Notes: generated from the sequence alone by a model not told the origin. DNA of 60,448 nt from Herbaspirillum sp. (GCA_028292625.1 JAQGLY010000052.1:1-60448); one strand, 5' to 3'. Shown: positions 41,166 through 50,142, numbered from the stretch's first letter. Made by a program: numbers and translations.

Positions 41166-41502
41166 TGAATTCATACATTGGTGGGATTTAATGATTACTA
41201 CATATCAAACGTCTAATAGACATTTAATATGCGTCAATTGTTGTTTTTAATGCATTCGTTTGCATAATGTAATTAATTTTGGCCGCTGAAAGGGGCATCA
41301 TCCAATGCGGTCCGGACCTTGGCTGCGAGTCCGTTGAAACCGCAACGCAAAGCGTCCCCAATCGTTGCGCTTCTGTAGCGCCTTCCAGTGCTTGTCTGAG
41401 TTGCTGCAGCTTAGCTTTTGCTGTATTTTTTTGTGCCAGCTGTATCGCCATGACCGTACCCCAAAATCGGTACCGGGGGGACTATTTATTGGGGTAGGGT
41501 CA
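41166..41502. other. AT-rich right part of the tRNA-Arg islet
   Basis: This stretch holds a second operator-like sequence, TGCATTCGTTTGCA (41251-41264), 134 bp from O1 centre to centre. It also holds a minus-strand open frame at 41224-41451 (75 codons, MAIQLAQKNTAKAKLQQLRQ...) that I cannot identify. The first half of that frame could be a coiled-coil fragment. It may be a remnant of a mobility gene, but no integrase motif is visible. Confidence 0.35.
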
Positions 41503-41518
41503 CAGTAGGGCAGACTTC
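41503..41518 (+). repeat. attR-like 16-bp direct repeat of tRNA-Arg 3' end
   Basis: Exact second copy of CAGTAGGGCAGACTTC, 2127 bp from the first. It lies 20 bp before the stop codon end of the MFS gene and marks the right border of the islet. Confidence 0.75.
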
Positions 41519-41538
41519 AATTAAGGATCAACCGGCAT

Positions 41539-42783
41539 TCAGGTGCAGCTTACCGGGCTCTCGTTTTTTATACGGAAGCGGACGATCGCACCCAAACCCG
41601 CCAGCGCCAAAACGCTGCCGAACCAGAAATCCACCGGCACGCCCACGTTATCCACCACCGCACCGCCTGCCAATGAGCCCAGCGCGATCGCCACCTGGAT
41701 AATGCTGATGAATAGCGCTGTCACTGCCTCCGGCATATCCGGCGCCGATAATTGCATCCAGATGCTGAGGCACAGTGGGATGGCGCCGAACGCGACACCC
41801 CAGGCCAATACCGCGGCGCTCACGCCGGCCCCGGAACCGTGCGACAGCGGCAGCGCGAATAAAGCGATCATCAATACCGTCACCATCGCAAGCAGCGACG
41901 CTTTCAAATTGCGCGTCAGGGTAGCGGAGATAGCGAAATTGGAAATAAAGCCGACGAACCCGAAACCCAGCAACAGCGAGGTGATGGCGGACAGACTGAA
42001 ATTGGCGTTCTGCACCAGAAACGGCGCGATATAGGTATAGGACGAAAAGTGGGCCCCGAATACCAGCGCCACGATCAGCAGGCTTTTGCGCGGGTGCGCG
42101 CGGCCCAGCAATGCGCGTAGATCGCTAAAGCGCACCGCCGCATCCGACGGCAAGGACGGCAACAACAATGCCTGTGCGATCAGCGCGAAGGCGGCCAGTC
42201 CGCCGGTGGCCATGAACGACACGCGCCAGGACGACAGGCCGCTGATAAAGGTTCCGAGGGGGACGCCTATGACCGTGGCGAAAGTCACGCCGGTCAGGAT
42301 CATCGCAGTCGCCTTGGCGGCGTGCTGCTGCCGCACCAACCGACCCGAGGCCGCCAGCGCCAAGGTCCAGAAACCGCCCAGGCAAGCGCCCAGCATGGCG
42401 CGCCCCAGCAGCATAACTGCAAAATTCGGGGCAAAGGCGGATATAAGGTCGGACGCCAGCAGCATGACCGACAGCGCCAACAGGATAATGCGCCGGTCTA
42501 TGCGCCCGGCCCCCACCATCATGCCCGGCGCCGAAATGGCGGCAATGACGCCCGGTATGGTCACCATCAAACCGGCTGTGCCAGGCGACACGCCAAGGTC
42601 CCGCGCGATCTGGGGTAACAGGCCGACCGGCAAAAATTCAGTCGTCACAAAGGCAAATGCGCCTATAGCTACCGATACCACCGACATCCAGGAACGCCAG
42701 GTCGTCGGTGTGTCGCCGGCCTGGCCCGGCAAGCCGGAAAGACTACCGCTTCCCGAGTTGATTGCCGCCTGATTTTCTTCCAT
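41539..42783 (-). CDS. MFS transporter, DHA1 family (YdhP/AraJ-type exporter)
   Basis: The 414-residue protein has twelve predicted transmembrane helices after a short polar N-terminus. Family signs are GAFAFVTTEFLPVGLLPQIARDLGVSPGTAGLMVT in helix 1 and the following loop, RIDRRIILL in the helix 2-3 loop, LGRAMLGACLGGFWTLALA, and GVPLGTFISGLSSWRVSF (antiporter motif C region). This matches the arabinose/purine-nucleoside efflux branch (AraJ, YdhP, NepI) of the drug:H+ antiporters. The substrate cannot be read from the sequence. AGGAG precedes the ATG. It ends just outside the tRNA-Arg islet. Confidence 0.88.
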   Translation of the reverse strand: MEENQAAINSGSGSLSGLPGQAGDTPTTWRSWMSVVSVAIGAFAFVTTEFLPVGLLPQIARDLGVSPGTAGLMVTIPGVIAAISAPGMMVGAGRIDRRIILLALSVMLLASDLISAFAPNFAVMLLGRAMLGACLGGFWTLALAASGRLVRQQHAAKATAMILTGVTFATVIGVPLGTFISGLSSWRVSFMATGGLAAFALIAQALLLPSLPSDAAVRFSDLRALLGRAHPRKSLLIVALVFGAHFSSYTYIAPFLVQNANFSLSAITSLLLGFGFVGFISNFAISATLTRNLKASLLAMVTVLMIALFALPLSHGSGAGVSAAVLAWGVAFGAIPLCLSIWMQLSAPDMPEAVTALFISIIQVAIALGSLAGGAVVDNVGVPVDFWFGSVLALAGLGAIVRFRIKNESPVSCT

Positions 42784-42984
42784 GTAATTCTCCTGTCCTT
42801 AAACGTCATCACAAATAGCATTAGCCGCCGAGCGTCGTGTTCGCTCGAACAAACTCCGGCGTGAATTTTACGCGAGGACGCGATAGAGCGTTGTCGACAC
42901 CGAAAATCAGAGATCAATGCGTGTGAGACGCTGCACAGGGATTTGTTGGGACGATTGCGATGACAGCTTTGAATGGACAGACAA

Positions 42985-43021
42985 AAAAAAATCTGCCCGG
43001 TGAGTGCGGGCAGATTTTTTT
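42985..43021. terminator. Bidirectional Rho-independent terminator
   Basis: AAAAAATCTGCCCG pairs with CGGGCAGATTTTTT around a 7-nt loop. U-tracts of six or more are produced on both strands. It lies about 45 bp beyond the stop of the PEP-CTERM-type gene on the minus strand and is its terminator. Confidence 0.85.
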
Positions 43022-43063
43022 GATGTCGCTGCAAAACGTCACAGCGATAAGGAGCGGGCAGCA

Positions 43064-43627
43064 TCAGGCTGGAAGCATGCCCAATGGAGCAACGTTGTTA
43101 CGGCGACGGCGAGTCGCCGCAAAACCGACCAATGCCAGGCCGCCCAGCATCATGGCTGTTGTCGACGCTTCAGGAACAGGCGAAATATTGATGTTGCCGC
43201 CGAAGCTGCCGCCTGTCGAACCCAGCACATTACCGAGAACGCTCAAGGTGTAAGCACCGGACGCCAGATTTGCCGCCGTCAGATTCCACACTTGAACCGC
43301 AGACCCGCTTACCGTCTCGGTACCGGTGAATGTCTGGCCGTTGCCGGTCAGCGTAAAGCTGGAAATATTCACCGCGCTGGTTGCGCCAAGGGCGATGGAA
43401 ATGACGGCAGACGTTACGTCGAAAGTCGATGGAAAACTAAACGTGTAATTTTCCAAAAACGTTTTTCCAGTGGATCCCAGACCGAATGCACCGCTGAAAC
43501 CGGCGGAAGTCGTTCCTGTATTGAAAGTGATGGCGGTGGTGTCGTTGATGTTGGCAGCGTTAGCTGTGGAGACGCCCGCGACGAGTAGGCTTGCTGCGAA
43601 CAGCGCGCCGATGATGGATTTCTTCAT
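43064..43627 (-). CDS. PEP-CTERM-type exported protein
   Basis: The 187-residue protein has an N-terminal signal peptide (MKKSIIGALFAASLLVAG, cleavage near ANA). A Ser/Thr/Gly/Asn-rich beta-type middle follows, then a C-terminal sorting tail: VPEAS motif, a hydrophobic helix (MMLGGLALVGFAA) and a basic cluster TRRRRNN. The tail is the PEP-CTERM architecture recognised by exosortase, although the usual Pro-Glu-Pro is Pro-Glu-Ala here, and about ten residues follow the basic cluster. The family is linked to exopolysaccharide and floc formation. No exosortase gene is in the window. AGGGGA precedes the ATG. Confidence 0.82.
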   Translation of the reverse strand: MKKSIIGALFAASLLVAGVSTANAANINDTTAITFNTGTTSAGFSGAFGLGSTGKTFLENYTFSFPSTFDVTSAVISIALGATSAVNISSFTLTGNGQTFTGTETVSGSAVQVWNLTAANLASGAYTLSVLGNVLGSTGGSFGGNINISPVPEASTTAMMLGGLALVGFAATRRRRNNVAPLGMLPA

Positions 43628-43998
43628 GACTTAAATTCCCCTATTAAGATAAGAATAATTCTAATAATTCCCAAAATTGATAGTAAATTTGCTTTAAAGA
43701 TGCATTTCCACTACCGGCAAAAAGAGCCATCGTCCCTGTCGAATTCGGATTGAATTGTCCCCGCAGCAACTTTTTATGGAGGCGACCCCTGGACCGCTGC
43801 CATTACTCTTTATATGTTGGTGAAACTATAACACTTTTATCTTGGGAATCCTCGACGGATTGATTAATTTACAACTTTTTTTCACTGGAATCCATTGTGT
43901 GTTGTTAAAGAGGAAGATGCAGGCCGCCAATCCCATTAAAGAGCGACTATCGCTCGCTTCAGGCTGTCGCCCCATCCCGGCTTCTCTGCCTCAGCCTT
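43628..43998. other. Intergenic region upstream of the PEP-CTERM-type gene
   Basis: These 371 bp contain the promoter region of the minus-strand PEP-CTERM-type gene and the space after the TRIC gene stop. I saw AT-rich blocks (43640-43700, 43800-43880) and a small GAGCGA/TCGCTC inverted repeat (43941-43955), but no convincing gene. A sigma-54-like -24/-12 pair was looked for and not found. Confidence 0.5.
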
Positions 43999-44625
43999 TC
44001 ATTCAAAGCCGCGAATATGATCGCTATTGAAGCTCGGAAGCGCCCAATGAAAGCGCATGGTCAGAAGGCGAAATAAAAAGCCGGCTCCGATGGAGCCTAA
44101 AGTGGCGAGTGTCAGGTCGACATCAAGCCAGAGCAGAACTTCATATAGTCCCCCTGTGAAAAGCGCAACGGTGGCGTAAAGTTCACGCTGGAGCACCAGG
44201 GGAATCTGGTTGCACAATATGTCACGCAACAGACCGCCGAAGACGCCGGTGATCATGCCGAACAGCACAATGAGCGGAGGCGAGATCTCCGGAAAAGACC
44301 TGGCGACATCGCAGCCGATTACACTGAACGTGACCAGGCCTAAGGCATCGACAACCAGAAATACAGTCCGAAAATGATGCAGAACTCGCGCTATCACCGC
44401 GGTCAGGAGGGCCGCCCCAATCGTAAACGCCAGATATTCAGGATGTGCAATCCAGCCCAAAGGATAATGTCCAAGCAGCACGTCCCGCACGGACCCTCCG
44501 CCCAGCGCGGTGACCGTACCGATCAGGCAGATGCCGAACAAATCCATGTCGCGCCGGATACCCATGATTGCTCCGGACATCGCTTCTGTGGCGATCGCGA
44601 GCAGATAAATATAATGTATTAACAT
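43999..44625 (-). CDS. TRIC/UPF0126 family membrane protein (YadS-like)
   Basis: The 208-residue protein is almost entirely hydrophobic, with seven predicted transmembrane helices and two homologous halves. The repeated glycine-rich motif is visible as GTVTALGGGSVRDVLLG in the first half and GMITGVFGGLLRDILCNQIPLVL in the second. Bacterial members of this family share the fold of trimeric intracellular cation (TRIC) channels; a cation or glycine-related transport role has been proposed. It is a single gene between the PEP-CTERM-type gene and oxlT, all on the minus strand. Confidence 0.9.
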   Translation of the reverse strand: MLIHYIYLLAIATEAMSGAIMGIRRDMDLFGICLIGTVTALGGGSVRDVLLGHYPLGWIAHPEYLAFTIGAALLTAVIARVLHHFRTVFLVVDALGLVTFSVIGCDVARSFPEISPPLIVLFGMITGVFGGLLRDILCNQIPLVLQRELYATVALFTGGLYEVLLWLDVDLTLATLGSIGAGFLFRLLTMRFHWALPSFNSDHIRGFE

Positions 44626-44740
44626 TGGCGCCCTTCCGACTGGAGCTGATTGATCGTTTTTAAAGGGCCTTAGAGTCAGCGCTTGCGCTCCGGTTCGAGT
44701 CCGGTCTGACGCACGAAAGGGACAAAAAAATCTCGCGTCA

Positions 44741-44771
44741 AATAAAAAGGCCGCTTTTGCAAGCGGCCTTT
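44741..44771 (-). terminator. Rho-independent terminator of oxlT
   Basis: On the minus strand AAAGGCCGCTT pairs with AAGCGGCCTTT (11 bp, 4-nt loop) and is followed by a U-rich TTTTTATTT-type tract. It begins about 40 bp beyond the oxlT stop. Confidence 0.85.
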
Positions 44772-44810
44772 GGTGTATCCCGGTGGCGCGGGACTATCTG
44801 CTAGAGGATT

Positions 44811-46139
44811 CTAGGCCACCATCTTGTTTTCGCCAGCGCCATAAGATGGCTGCGCCATACTTTCATTGGCACTATCGATAAAGCGCTTGCGCGACGGGGC
44901 CAAAATAAATTTTGCCGCAATGGCCGCCGCGATGGTGATGCCGGCCGATGCAATAAATACCCGATCCCAATTGCCGCCTGCGGACAGGATCGACGCCAAT
45001 GGGACCAGCAACGAAGCGGTGCCTTTTGCGGTATACAAAGTCCCGGCATTGCCGGCGGCGAATTTGACGCCGAACGTATCGGCGCAAATCGCTGGGAAAA
45101 TCGAAAAAACTTCACCCCAGAAAAGGAAGACCAAGGCGGCGAACACCATAAAGGCAATCGGATCGTGTCCGTATTTCATCAGTCCCAGCATGGCAAGCCC
45201 TTCACCGGCGAACACGATGAACATGGTATTTTCCCGGCCGATTTTGTCGGAAATGAAACCGCACAAGGGACGCGTGAAGCCATTGCAAAGATTATCGATC
45301 GACAAGGTCATCGTCAGCAAAGGCAGTGTCAGTCCGAACAGGTGGATCGGCAGCTTGGCCAAACCGTAGTCCTTTGCAATCGGCCCGAGCTGCGCGGTGG
45401 CCATCAGGCCGCCGGCGGCGACAGCGACGAACAACACATAGATCAGCCAGAACATCGGCGTTTTAAGCATGCCCCCGGTGGTGAAATCCACCTTGGTCGT
45501 GACCAGCCTCGGCGAAATTTTCACGCCCAGAGGCGGTTTCGGCCTGACCATCGCCAACGCGAAAATGAATATCAATACGCCTTGCAGAATCCCGAAAAAC
45601 AGGAATGCCTGTTCATATCCGGCGCTCTGAATCATGTTCGCGATCGGTACGACTGTGAGTGCTGCTCCGGCGCCGAACCCGGCGGCCGTCAATCCCGCCG
45701 CCAGGCCGCGCCTGTCCGGAAACCATTTGAGCGCATTGCCGACGCAAGTGCCGTAGACGCAACCGGCGCCAATACCGGAGATCACTGCTGCGACATACAG
45801 CTCTGGAAGCGTCGTCGCGTGCGCATTGATCGTCCAGCCGATCCCGGCGAAGAGAGCGCCCACGGCAATTACCGGGCGCGGGCCGAATTTATCGACCAGC
45901 CAGCCTTCTATCGGGACAAGCCATGTTTCGACCAAGATAAAAATTGTGAATGACAGCTGAATTCCCGATAAGCCCCAGTGATGCTTGGTGTCCATCGGGG
46001 TGACAAAGAGGGTCCATGCGTATTGAAGATTGGCGACCAGTCCCATGCATAAAATACCGAGAACCAGTTGTACCCAACGATTACTTAATTTCCTGCTATA
46101 CGGATCGCTCGCTTTTGCGAGGTGAAGAGAATTATCCAT
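44811..46139 (-). CDS. oxlT: Oxalate/formate antiporter, OxlT-like MFS
   Basis: This 442-residue MFS protein has twelve predicted helices and belongs to the oxalate:formate antiporter family. Signs are NRWVQLVLGILCMGLVANLQYAWTLFV in helix 1, WLVDKFGPRPVIAVGALFAGIGW, GCVYGTCVGNALKWFPDRRGLAAGLTAAGFGAGAALTV, and GFISDKIGRENTM. A lysine inside a late helix (LYTAKGTASLLV) sits where OxlT uses a substrate-binding lysine; that equivalence is my inference. ATG 46139 has AGGA at a good distance, better than the upstream in-frame ATG at 46184. No oxalyl-CoA decarboxylase or formyl-CoA transferase gene is near. Confidence 0.88.
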   Translation of the reverse strand: MDNSLHLAKASDPYSRKLSNRWVQLVLGILCMGLVANLQYAWTLFVTPMDTKHHWGLSGIQLSFTIFILVETWLVPIEGWLVDKFGPRPVIAVGALFAGIGWTINAHATTLPELYVAAVISGIGAGCVYGTCVGNALKWFPDRRGLAAGLTAAGFGAGAALTVVPIANMIQSAGYEQAFLFFGILQGVLIFIFALAMVRPKPPLGVKISPRLVTTKVDFTTGGMLKTPMFWLIYVLFVAVAAGGLMATAQLGPIAKDYGLAKLPIHLFGLTLPLLTMTLSIDNLCNGFTRPLCGFISDKIGRENTMFIVFAGEGLAMLGLMKYGHDPIAFMVFAALVFLFWGEVFSIFPAICADTFGVKFAAGNAGTLYTAKGTASLLVPLASILSAGGNWDRVFIASAGITIAAAIAAKFILAPSRKRFIDSANESMAQPSYGAGENKMVA

Positions 46140-46325
46140 GGTTCTACATCCTGTCTCTGTGGTTGGATTTGTTTTACTGTCCACGCGACTAAAGCTGTCC
46201 AGTCGGTTTTTGTAGCCAAAGTGTGGAAGAAGGTTTTATTGATTTCCTTGACCTCGGTCAGGATTTCGAATTTTTTGATATCAGATTGGCGCGGATTGAG
46301 GTCCGTAGAAAGTTGATAGACGTGC

Positions 46326-46360
46326 AAAAACCGGCGGAGCGGGCGCCGGCTTATTTTTTT
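46326..46360 (-). terminator. Terminator-like hairpin after the glycine-zipper gene
   Basis: CCGGCG (46331-46336) pairs with CGCCGG (46344-46349). It is flanked by AAAAA on the left and a T-rich run on the right, so it could work in both directions. On the minus strand it lies 70 bp beyond the stop of the glycine-zipper gene. Confidence 0.6.
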
Positions 46361-46429
46361 GCATTCTATCTCTTTATTTGCGCGAACGCAGGGCGATCAT
46401 GGCGCTGCCCTTGCGCTGATGTCTGCCGT

Positions 46430-47074
46430 TTAATCGCGCGATTGCAATGCGCCGTGGACCACGCGTACTTCGTCGCCGACGCGCCAGCCCTCGCCGGACT
46501 GCGGGAATTCGCGTATTTTGCCGTTTTCCATGCGCACGATCACGCGATAGCTGGTGGTAGTCTGCGTGCGTTTTTCCACCTCATTGCCGGCGTAACCGCC
46601 GCCCACCGCGCCGGCGACAGTCGCCAGCGTACGGCCGTTGCCGGAGCCTACCTGATTGCCCAGTACGCCACCCAATACGGCGCCGGCGGCAATGCCGATC
46701 CCGCTAGGTTTCTTCGCATGCCTGATTTCGCGAATGCTTTCGACGCGTCCGCACGAATCACAGATGGCGGCGCTTTGCGGCGGTGGCGCATCGCTATTCC
46801 GGGAATCGGGGGTGGCCGCGTCGCGCTCGGCGGCGGCTTTCTGCGCGCTGTTCAACGGGCCGTTGGATCCGTTGCCGTTGCTCGATCCGTCGTTCGAGGC
46901 AGAAGGGGAACTATTGACGTAACTGCCATTGCCTGCCACCAGCGGCGCATCAGCGCTTTTGGATCCGGGGATCAGACCGGTGACGGCGGCGACGCCGACC
47001 AGGCTGAATAAAATGACTGCGATTGCCGCCCCTGCGACGAGCGGATGAAGACGACTTTTAGCGGCGATGTCCAT
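46430..47074 (-). CDS. Glycine-zipper 2TM domain protein
   Basis: The 214-residue protein has an N-terminal transmembrane or signal-anchor helix (VAGAAIAVILFSLVGVAAVTG) and a Ser/Asn/Gly-rich linker. A CDSCGRVESI motif comes next, then a glycine-zipper segment, GIGIAAGAVLGGVLGNQVGSGNGRTLATVAGAVGGGYAGNEVEK. A C-terminal beta region with YRVIVRMENGKIREF follows. This is the SlyB/17-kDa surface antigen type architecture without a lipobox. I placed the start at ATG 47074 because AAAGGAGGG lies six bases upstream; the frame is open to 47098. Function unknown, probably envelope related. Confidence 0.88.
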   Translation of the reverse strand: MDIAAKSRLHPLVAGAAIAVILFSLVGVAAVTGLIPGSKSADAPLVAGNGSYVNSSPSASNDGSSNGNGSNGPLNSAQKAAAERDAATPDSRNSDAPPPQSAAICDSCGRVESIREIRHAKKPSGIGIAAGAVLGGVLGNQVGSGNGRTLATVAGAVGGGYAGNEVEKRTQTTTSYRVIVRMENGKIREFPQSGEGWRVGDEVRVVHGALQSRD

Positions 47075-47290
47075 AACGCCCTCCTTTGGTTTATTCACTT
47101 TTAATAATTATTGAAACCGTTTAGCCGAGCAGATACGCGCTCATCCTAGTAGCGATTTGTAAAGAATTCCTCGGCCGTTGCACAGTGTTACATCGGGTGA
47201 TTGGGAGGCCGGCAACGATTTTTAAATCGCTTTAGCGTATGAACAGGTAAATTCGGTCAAATTGGACAGAAAAGAGCTTTGTTCCGTCAC

Positions 47291-48853
47291 TTAATCTGCG
47301 CTTCCTTCGCGACGCAGATGGGGAAACAGGATCACATCGCGGATATTCGGCGAATCGGTGATCAGCATCATCAAGCGGTCGATACCGATGCCGCATCCGC
47401 CGGCCGGCGGCATGCCGTACTCCAGCGCGCGGATATAGTCGGCGTCGTAATACATCGCCTCTTCGTCGCCGGCATCCTTGGCCGCGACCTGCGCCTGGAA
47501 GCGCGCCGCCTGGTCTTCGGCATCGTTCAATTCGGAAAAACCGTTGGCGATTTCACGGCCGGTGATAAACAGTTCGAAGCGTTCGGTGATGCCTTCCACG
47601 GTGTCGGATGCGCGCGCCAGCGGCGAGACTTCCACCGGATAGTCGACGATATAGGTCGGCTCCCACAATTCGGCTTCCGCGGTTTCCTCGAACAGCGCCA
47701 GTTGCAGCGCGCCCTTGCCGGCATGGGCCAGCGGCGCCTGATCTGGCTTCAGACCGAATTTCTTCAATTCCGCGCGCAGGAAGGTTTCGTCCTGCAATTG
47801 CGCATCGTCGTAATGCGGCGCATGTTTTTTAATCGCGCCCAGAATGGTGAGCCGCTGGAACGGCTTGCTCAGATCGAGTTCCCGGCCCTGATACGTCAGC
47901 GCGGCGGTGCCGTGCGCATCGATCGCGGCCTGACGGATCACCGCTTCGGTGAAACTCATCAGCCACTGGTAATCCACATAGGCGGCGTAAAACTCCATCA
48001 TCGTGAATTCCGGATTGTGCCGCGGCGACACGCCTTCGTTGCGGAAATTGCGGTTGATTTCGAATACGCGGTTGAAGCCGCCAACCACCAGCCGCTTCAA
48101 ATACAGCTCGGGTGCGATACGCATGAACATCTGCATGTCCAGCGCATTGTGATGCGTGACGAAGGGCTGGGCCGCCGCGCCGCCCGGGATGGCGTGCAAC
48201 ATCGGCGTTTCGACTTCCATGAATTGGTTTTCTTCCATGAAACGGCGGATCGACGAGATCGCGGCGGTGCGCGCCTTGAAGGTGCGGCGCGTTTCTTCGC
48301 TCATGATCAGGTCGACATAGCGCTGGCGGTATTTGATTTCCTGATCGGCCAGGCCGTGGAATTTATCCGGCAGGGGGCGCAGCGACTTGGTGATCAGGCG
48401 CAGCGTGGTGACTTTTACCGACAGTTCGCCGGTCTTGGTCTTGAACAGCTTGCCTTCGGCGCCGAGGATGTCGCCCAGGTCGTAGTGCTTGAACGCGGCG
48501 TGCGCCGCTTCGCCGGTGCCGTCGTTGGTGACGTAAAGCTGGATGCGGCCGTCTGCGCGCGGGCCCGAGGCGTCCTGCAGCGTGGCGAACGACGCTTTGC
48601 CCATCACGCGCTTGAGCATCATGCGGCCGGCGATCGCCACCGAGACCGGATGTTGTTCCAGGGCCTCGTTGTCCAGTTCATCGTATTGCGCATGCAGATC
48701 GGCCGCCTGATGCGTAGGGCGGAAATCGTTCGGGAACGCGATGCCTTCCTTGCGCAGCGCCGCCAGTTTGGCGCGGCGTTCGGCAATGATCGTATTTTCA
48801 TCGACGGCGGGGACGGCTGCGGCGTTGTCTGGCGGTGTAGTAGGCGTAGTCAT
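47291..48853 (-). CDS. lysS: Lysyl-tRNA synthetase (class II)
   Basis: LysS charges tRNA-Lys. The 520-residue enzyme has an N-terminal OB-fold anticodon-binding domain ([26 protein letters not shown]) and a class II catalytic domain. The catalytic domain has motif 1 around [21 protein letters not shown], motif 2 [26 protein letters not shown] and motif 3 [13 protein letters not shown]. It follows prfB by 79 bp on the same strand, the widely conserved prfB-lysS pair. Confidence 0.97.
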   Translation of the reverse strand: MTTPTTPPDNAAAVPAVDENTIIAERRAKLAALRKEGIAFPNDFRPTHQAADLHAQYDELDNEALEQHPVSVAIAGRMMLKRVMGKASFATLQDASGPRADGRIQLYVTNDGTGEAAHAAFKHYDLGDILGAEGKLFKTKTGELSVKVTTLRLITKSLRPLPDKFHGLADQEIKYRQRYVDLIMSEETRRTFKARTAAISSIRRFMEENQFMEVETPMLHAIPGGAAAQPFVTHHNALDMQMFMRIAPELYLKRLVVGGFNRVFEINRNFRNEGVSPRHNPEFTMMEFYAAYVDYQWLMSFTEAVIRQAAIDAHGTAALTYQGRELDLSKPFQRLTILGAIKKHAPHYDDAQLQDETFLRAELKKFGLKPDQAPLAHAGKGALQLALFEETAEAELWEPTYIVDYPVEVSPLARASDTVEGITERFELFITGREIANGFSELNDAEDQAARFQAQVAAKDAGDEEAMYYDADYIRALEYGMPPAGGCGIGIDRLMMLITDSPNIRDVILFPHLRREGSAD

Positions 48854-48932
48854 GGCGTGTTCTTATAGGGAGCGGTAAAATGCGGCGATAAAGTGCGGCG
48901 GTAAAAATGCCGCGGTAAAAAAACGGCAGGCG

Positions 48933-50037
48933 TTACACGCCCTGTTTCAGCGAGGCGGCGATGAAACCGTCCAGATCTCCGTCCAGCACGGCCTTGGTAT
49001 TGCCCGTTTCGAAATTGGTGCGCAAATCCTTGATGCGCGACTGGTCCAGCACGTAAGAACGGATCTGATGGCCCCAGCCGACATCGGTCTTGGAATCTTC
49101 CAGCTTCTGCTGTTCGCTCATGCGGTTGCGCAATTCCAGTTCGTACAGCTTGGCCTTGAGCATGTCCCAGGCTTCGGCGCGGTTGCGGTGCTGGCTGCGG
49201 TCGTTCTGGCATTGCACGACGATGCCGGACGGGCCGTGCGTCAGGCGCACCGCGGAATCGGTTTTATTGATGTGCTGGCCGCCGGCGCCGGAGGCGCGAT
49301 AGGTATCGACGCGCACATCGGCCGGGTTGACGTCGATATCGATGGAATCGTCGACTTCCGGATACACGAACAGACTTGAGAATGAAGTATGGCGGCCGTT
49401 GGCCGAATCGAAAGGCGATTTGCGCACCAGGCGGTGCACGCCGGTTTCGCTGCGCAGAAAGCCGTACGCGTATTCGCCCTCGACCTTGATGGTGGCGGTC
49501 TTGATGCCGGCCACTTCGCCGTCGGACTGTTCCAGGATTTCCGCCTTGAAGCCCTTGCGTTCGCAGTAGCGCAGATATTGCCGCAGCAGCATCGACGCCC
49601 AGTCCTGCGCTTCGGTGCCGCCGGCGCCGGCCTGAATGTCGATAAAGCAATTGTTCGGATCCATCGGATTGCTGAACATGCGGCGGAATTCCAGGTCTTC
49701 GACCAGTTTTTGCAAATCGGCGGCGTCGGCTTCGATCGCTTCCAGCGTATCGTCATCCTTCTCGGCGCGCGCCATGTCGAACAGATCGCGCGCATCGTTC
49801 AGCCCGCTGTCGATCTTGATCAGCGTATGGACGATGTTTTCCAGCGATTTTTTTTCCTTGCCGAGGTCCTGCGCGCGTTTCTGGTCGTCCCACACGGTGG
49901 GATCTTCCAGCTCGCCGTTGACCTGATCGAGTTTCTCCGACTTCACATCGAAGTCAAAGATACCTCCGTAGTTCGACTGCACGGGCGCTGAGGTCGGCCA
50001 GCAGGGATTCGAGGGTGTTGAGGCGTTCAGCTTCCAT
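48933..50037 (-). CDS. prfB: Peptide chain release factor 2, programmed +1 frameshift
   Basis: RF2 terminates translation at UGA and UAA. The true start is ATG 50037 ([17 protein letters not shown]...). Codon 27 is CTT (49957-49959), followed by an in-frame TGA at 49954-49956. A +1 shift on CTT-TGA-C continues into [11 protein letters not shown] and the remaining frame to 48933, for 367 residues in total. The GGAGG that stimulates shifting lies just before TAT-CTT-TGA, as in E. coli. Key motifs are SPF ([11 protein letters not shown], stop-codon reading) and GGQ ([16 protein letters not shown], peptidyl-tRNA hydrolysis). The shift makes RF2 regulate its own level. Automated callers often start this gene too late, at 49982. 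Confidence 0.96.
49954..49970 (-). promoter_or_regulatory. RF2 programmed frameshift signal
   Basis: On the minus strand the order is GGAGG, TAT, CTT, TGA, C: an internal Shine-Dalgarno, the slippery CUU codon and the in-frame UGA. When RF2 is scarce, the ribosome slips +1 and makes full-length RF2. Confidence 0.95.
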
Positions 50038-50142
50038 GATATTTTCTTGTGCGATCAAACCGGGCATTATACCCGAGTCCGTGCAGAGGCCGGCGCCGCT
50101 TTTGCCGGGCGCCGATGGCGGCTTATGGGCGCTCGATCCGCC

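Noticed and set aside
43745..43800. Sigma-54 promoter for the PEP-CTERM-type gene
   Set aside because: TTGCT is present, but no GG lies at the required -24 distance.
43842..44030. Short plus-strand frame near the TRIC gene
   Set aside because: 62 codons, no ribosome binding site, overlaps the 3' end of a real gene.
46085..46327. 80-codon minus-strand frame upstream of oxlT
   Set aside because: It overlaps the oxlT start, has no ribosome binding site, and resembles no family. It is more likely leader sequence.
49956..49982. Start of prfB at 49982
   Set aside because: This frame's first residues do not match RF2. The real start is upstream with a programmed frameshift.
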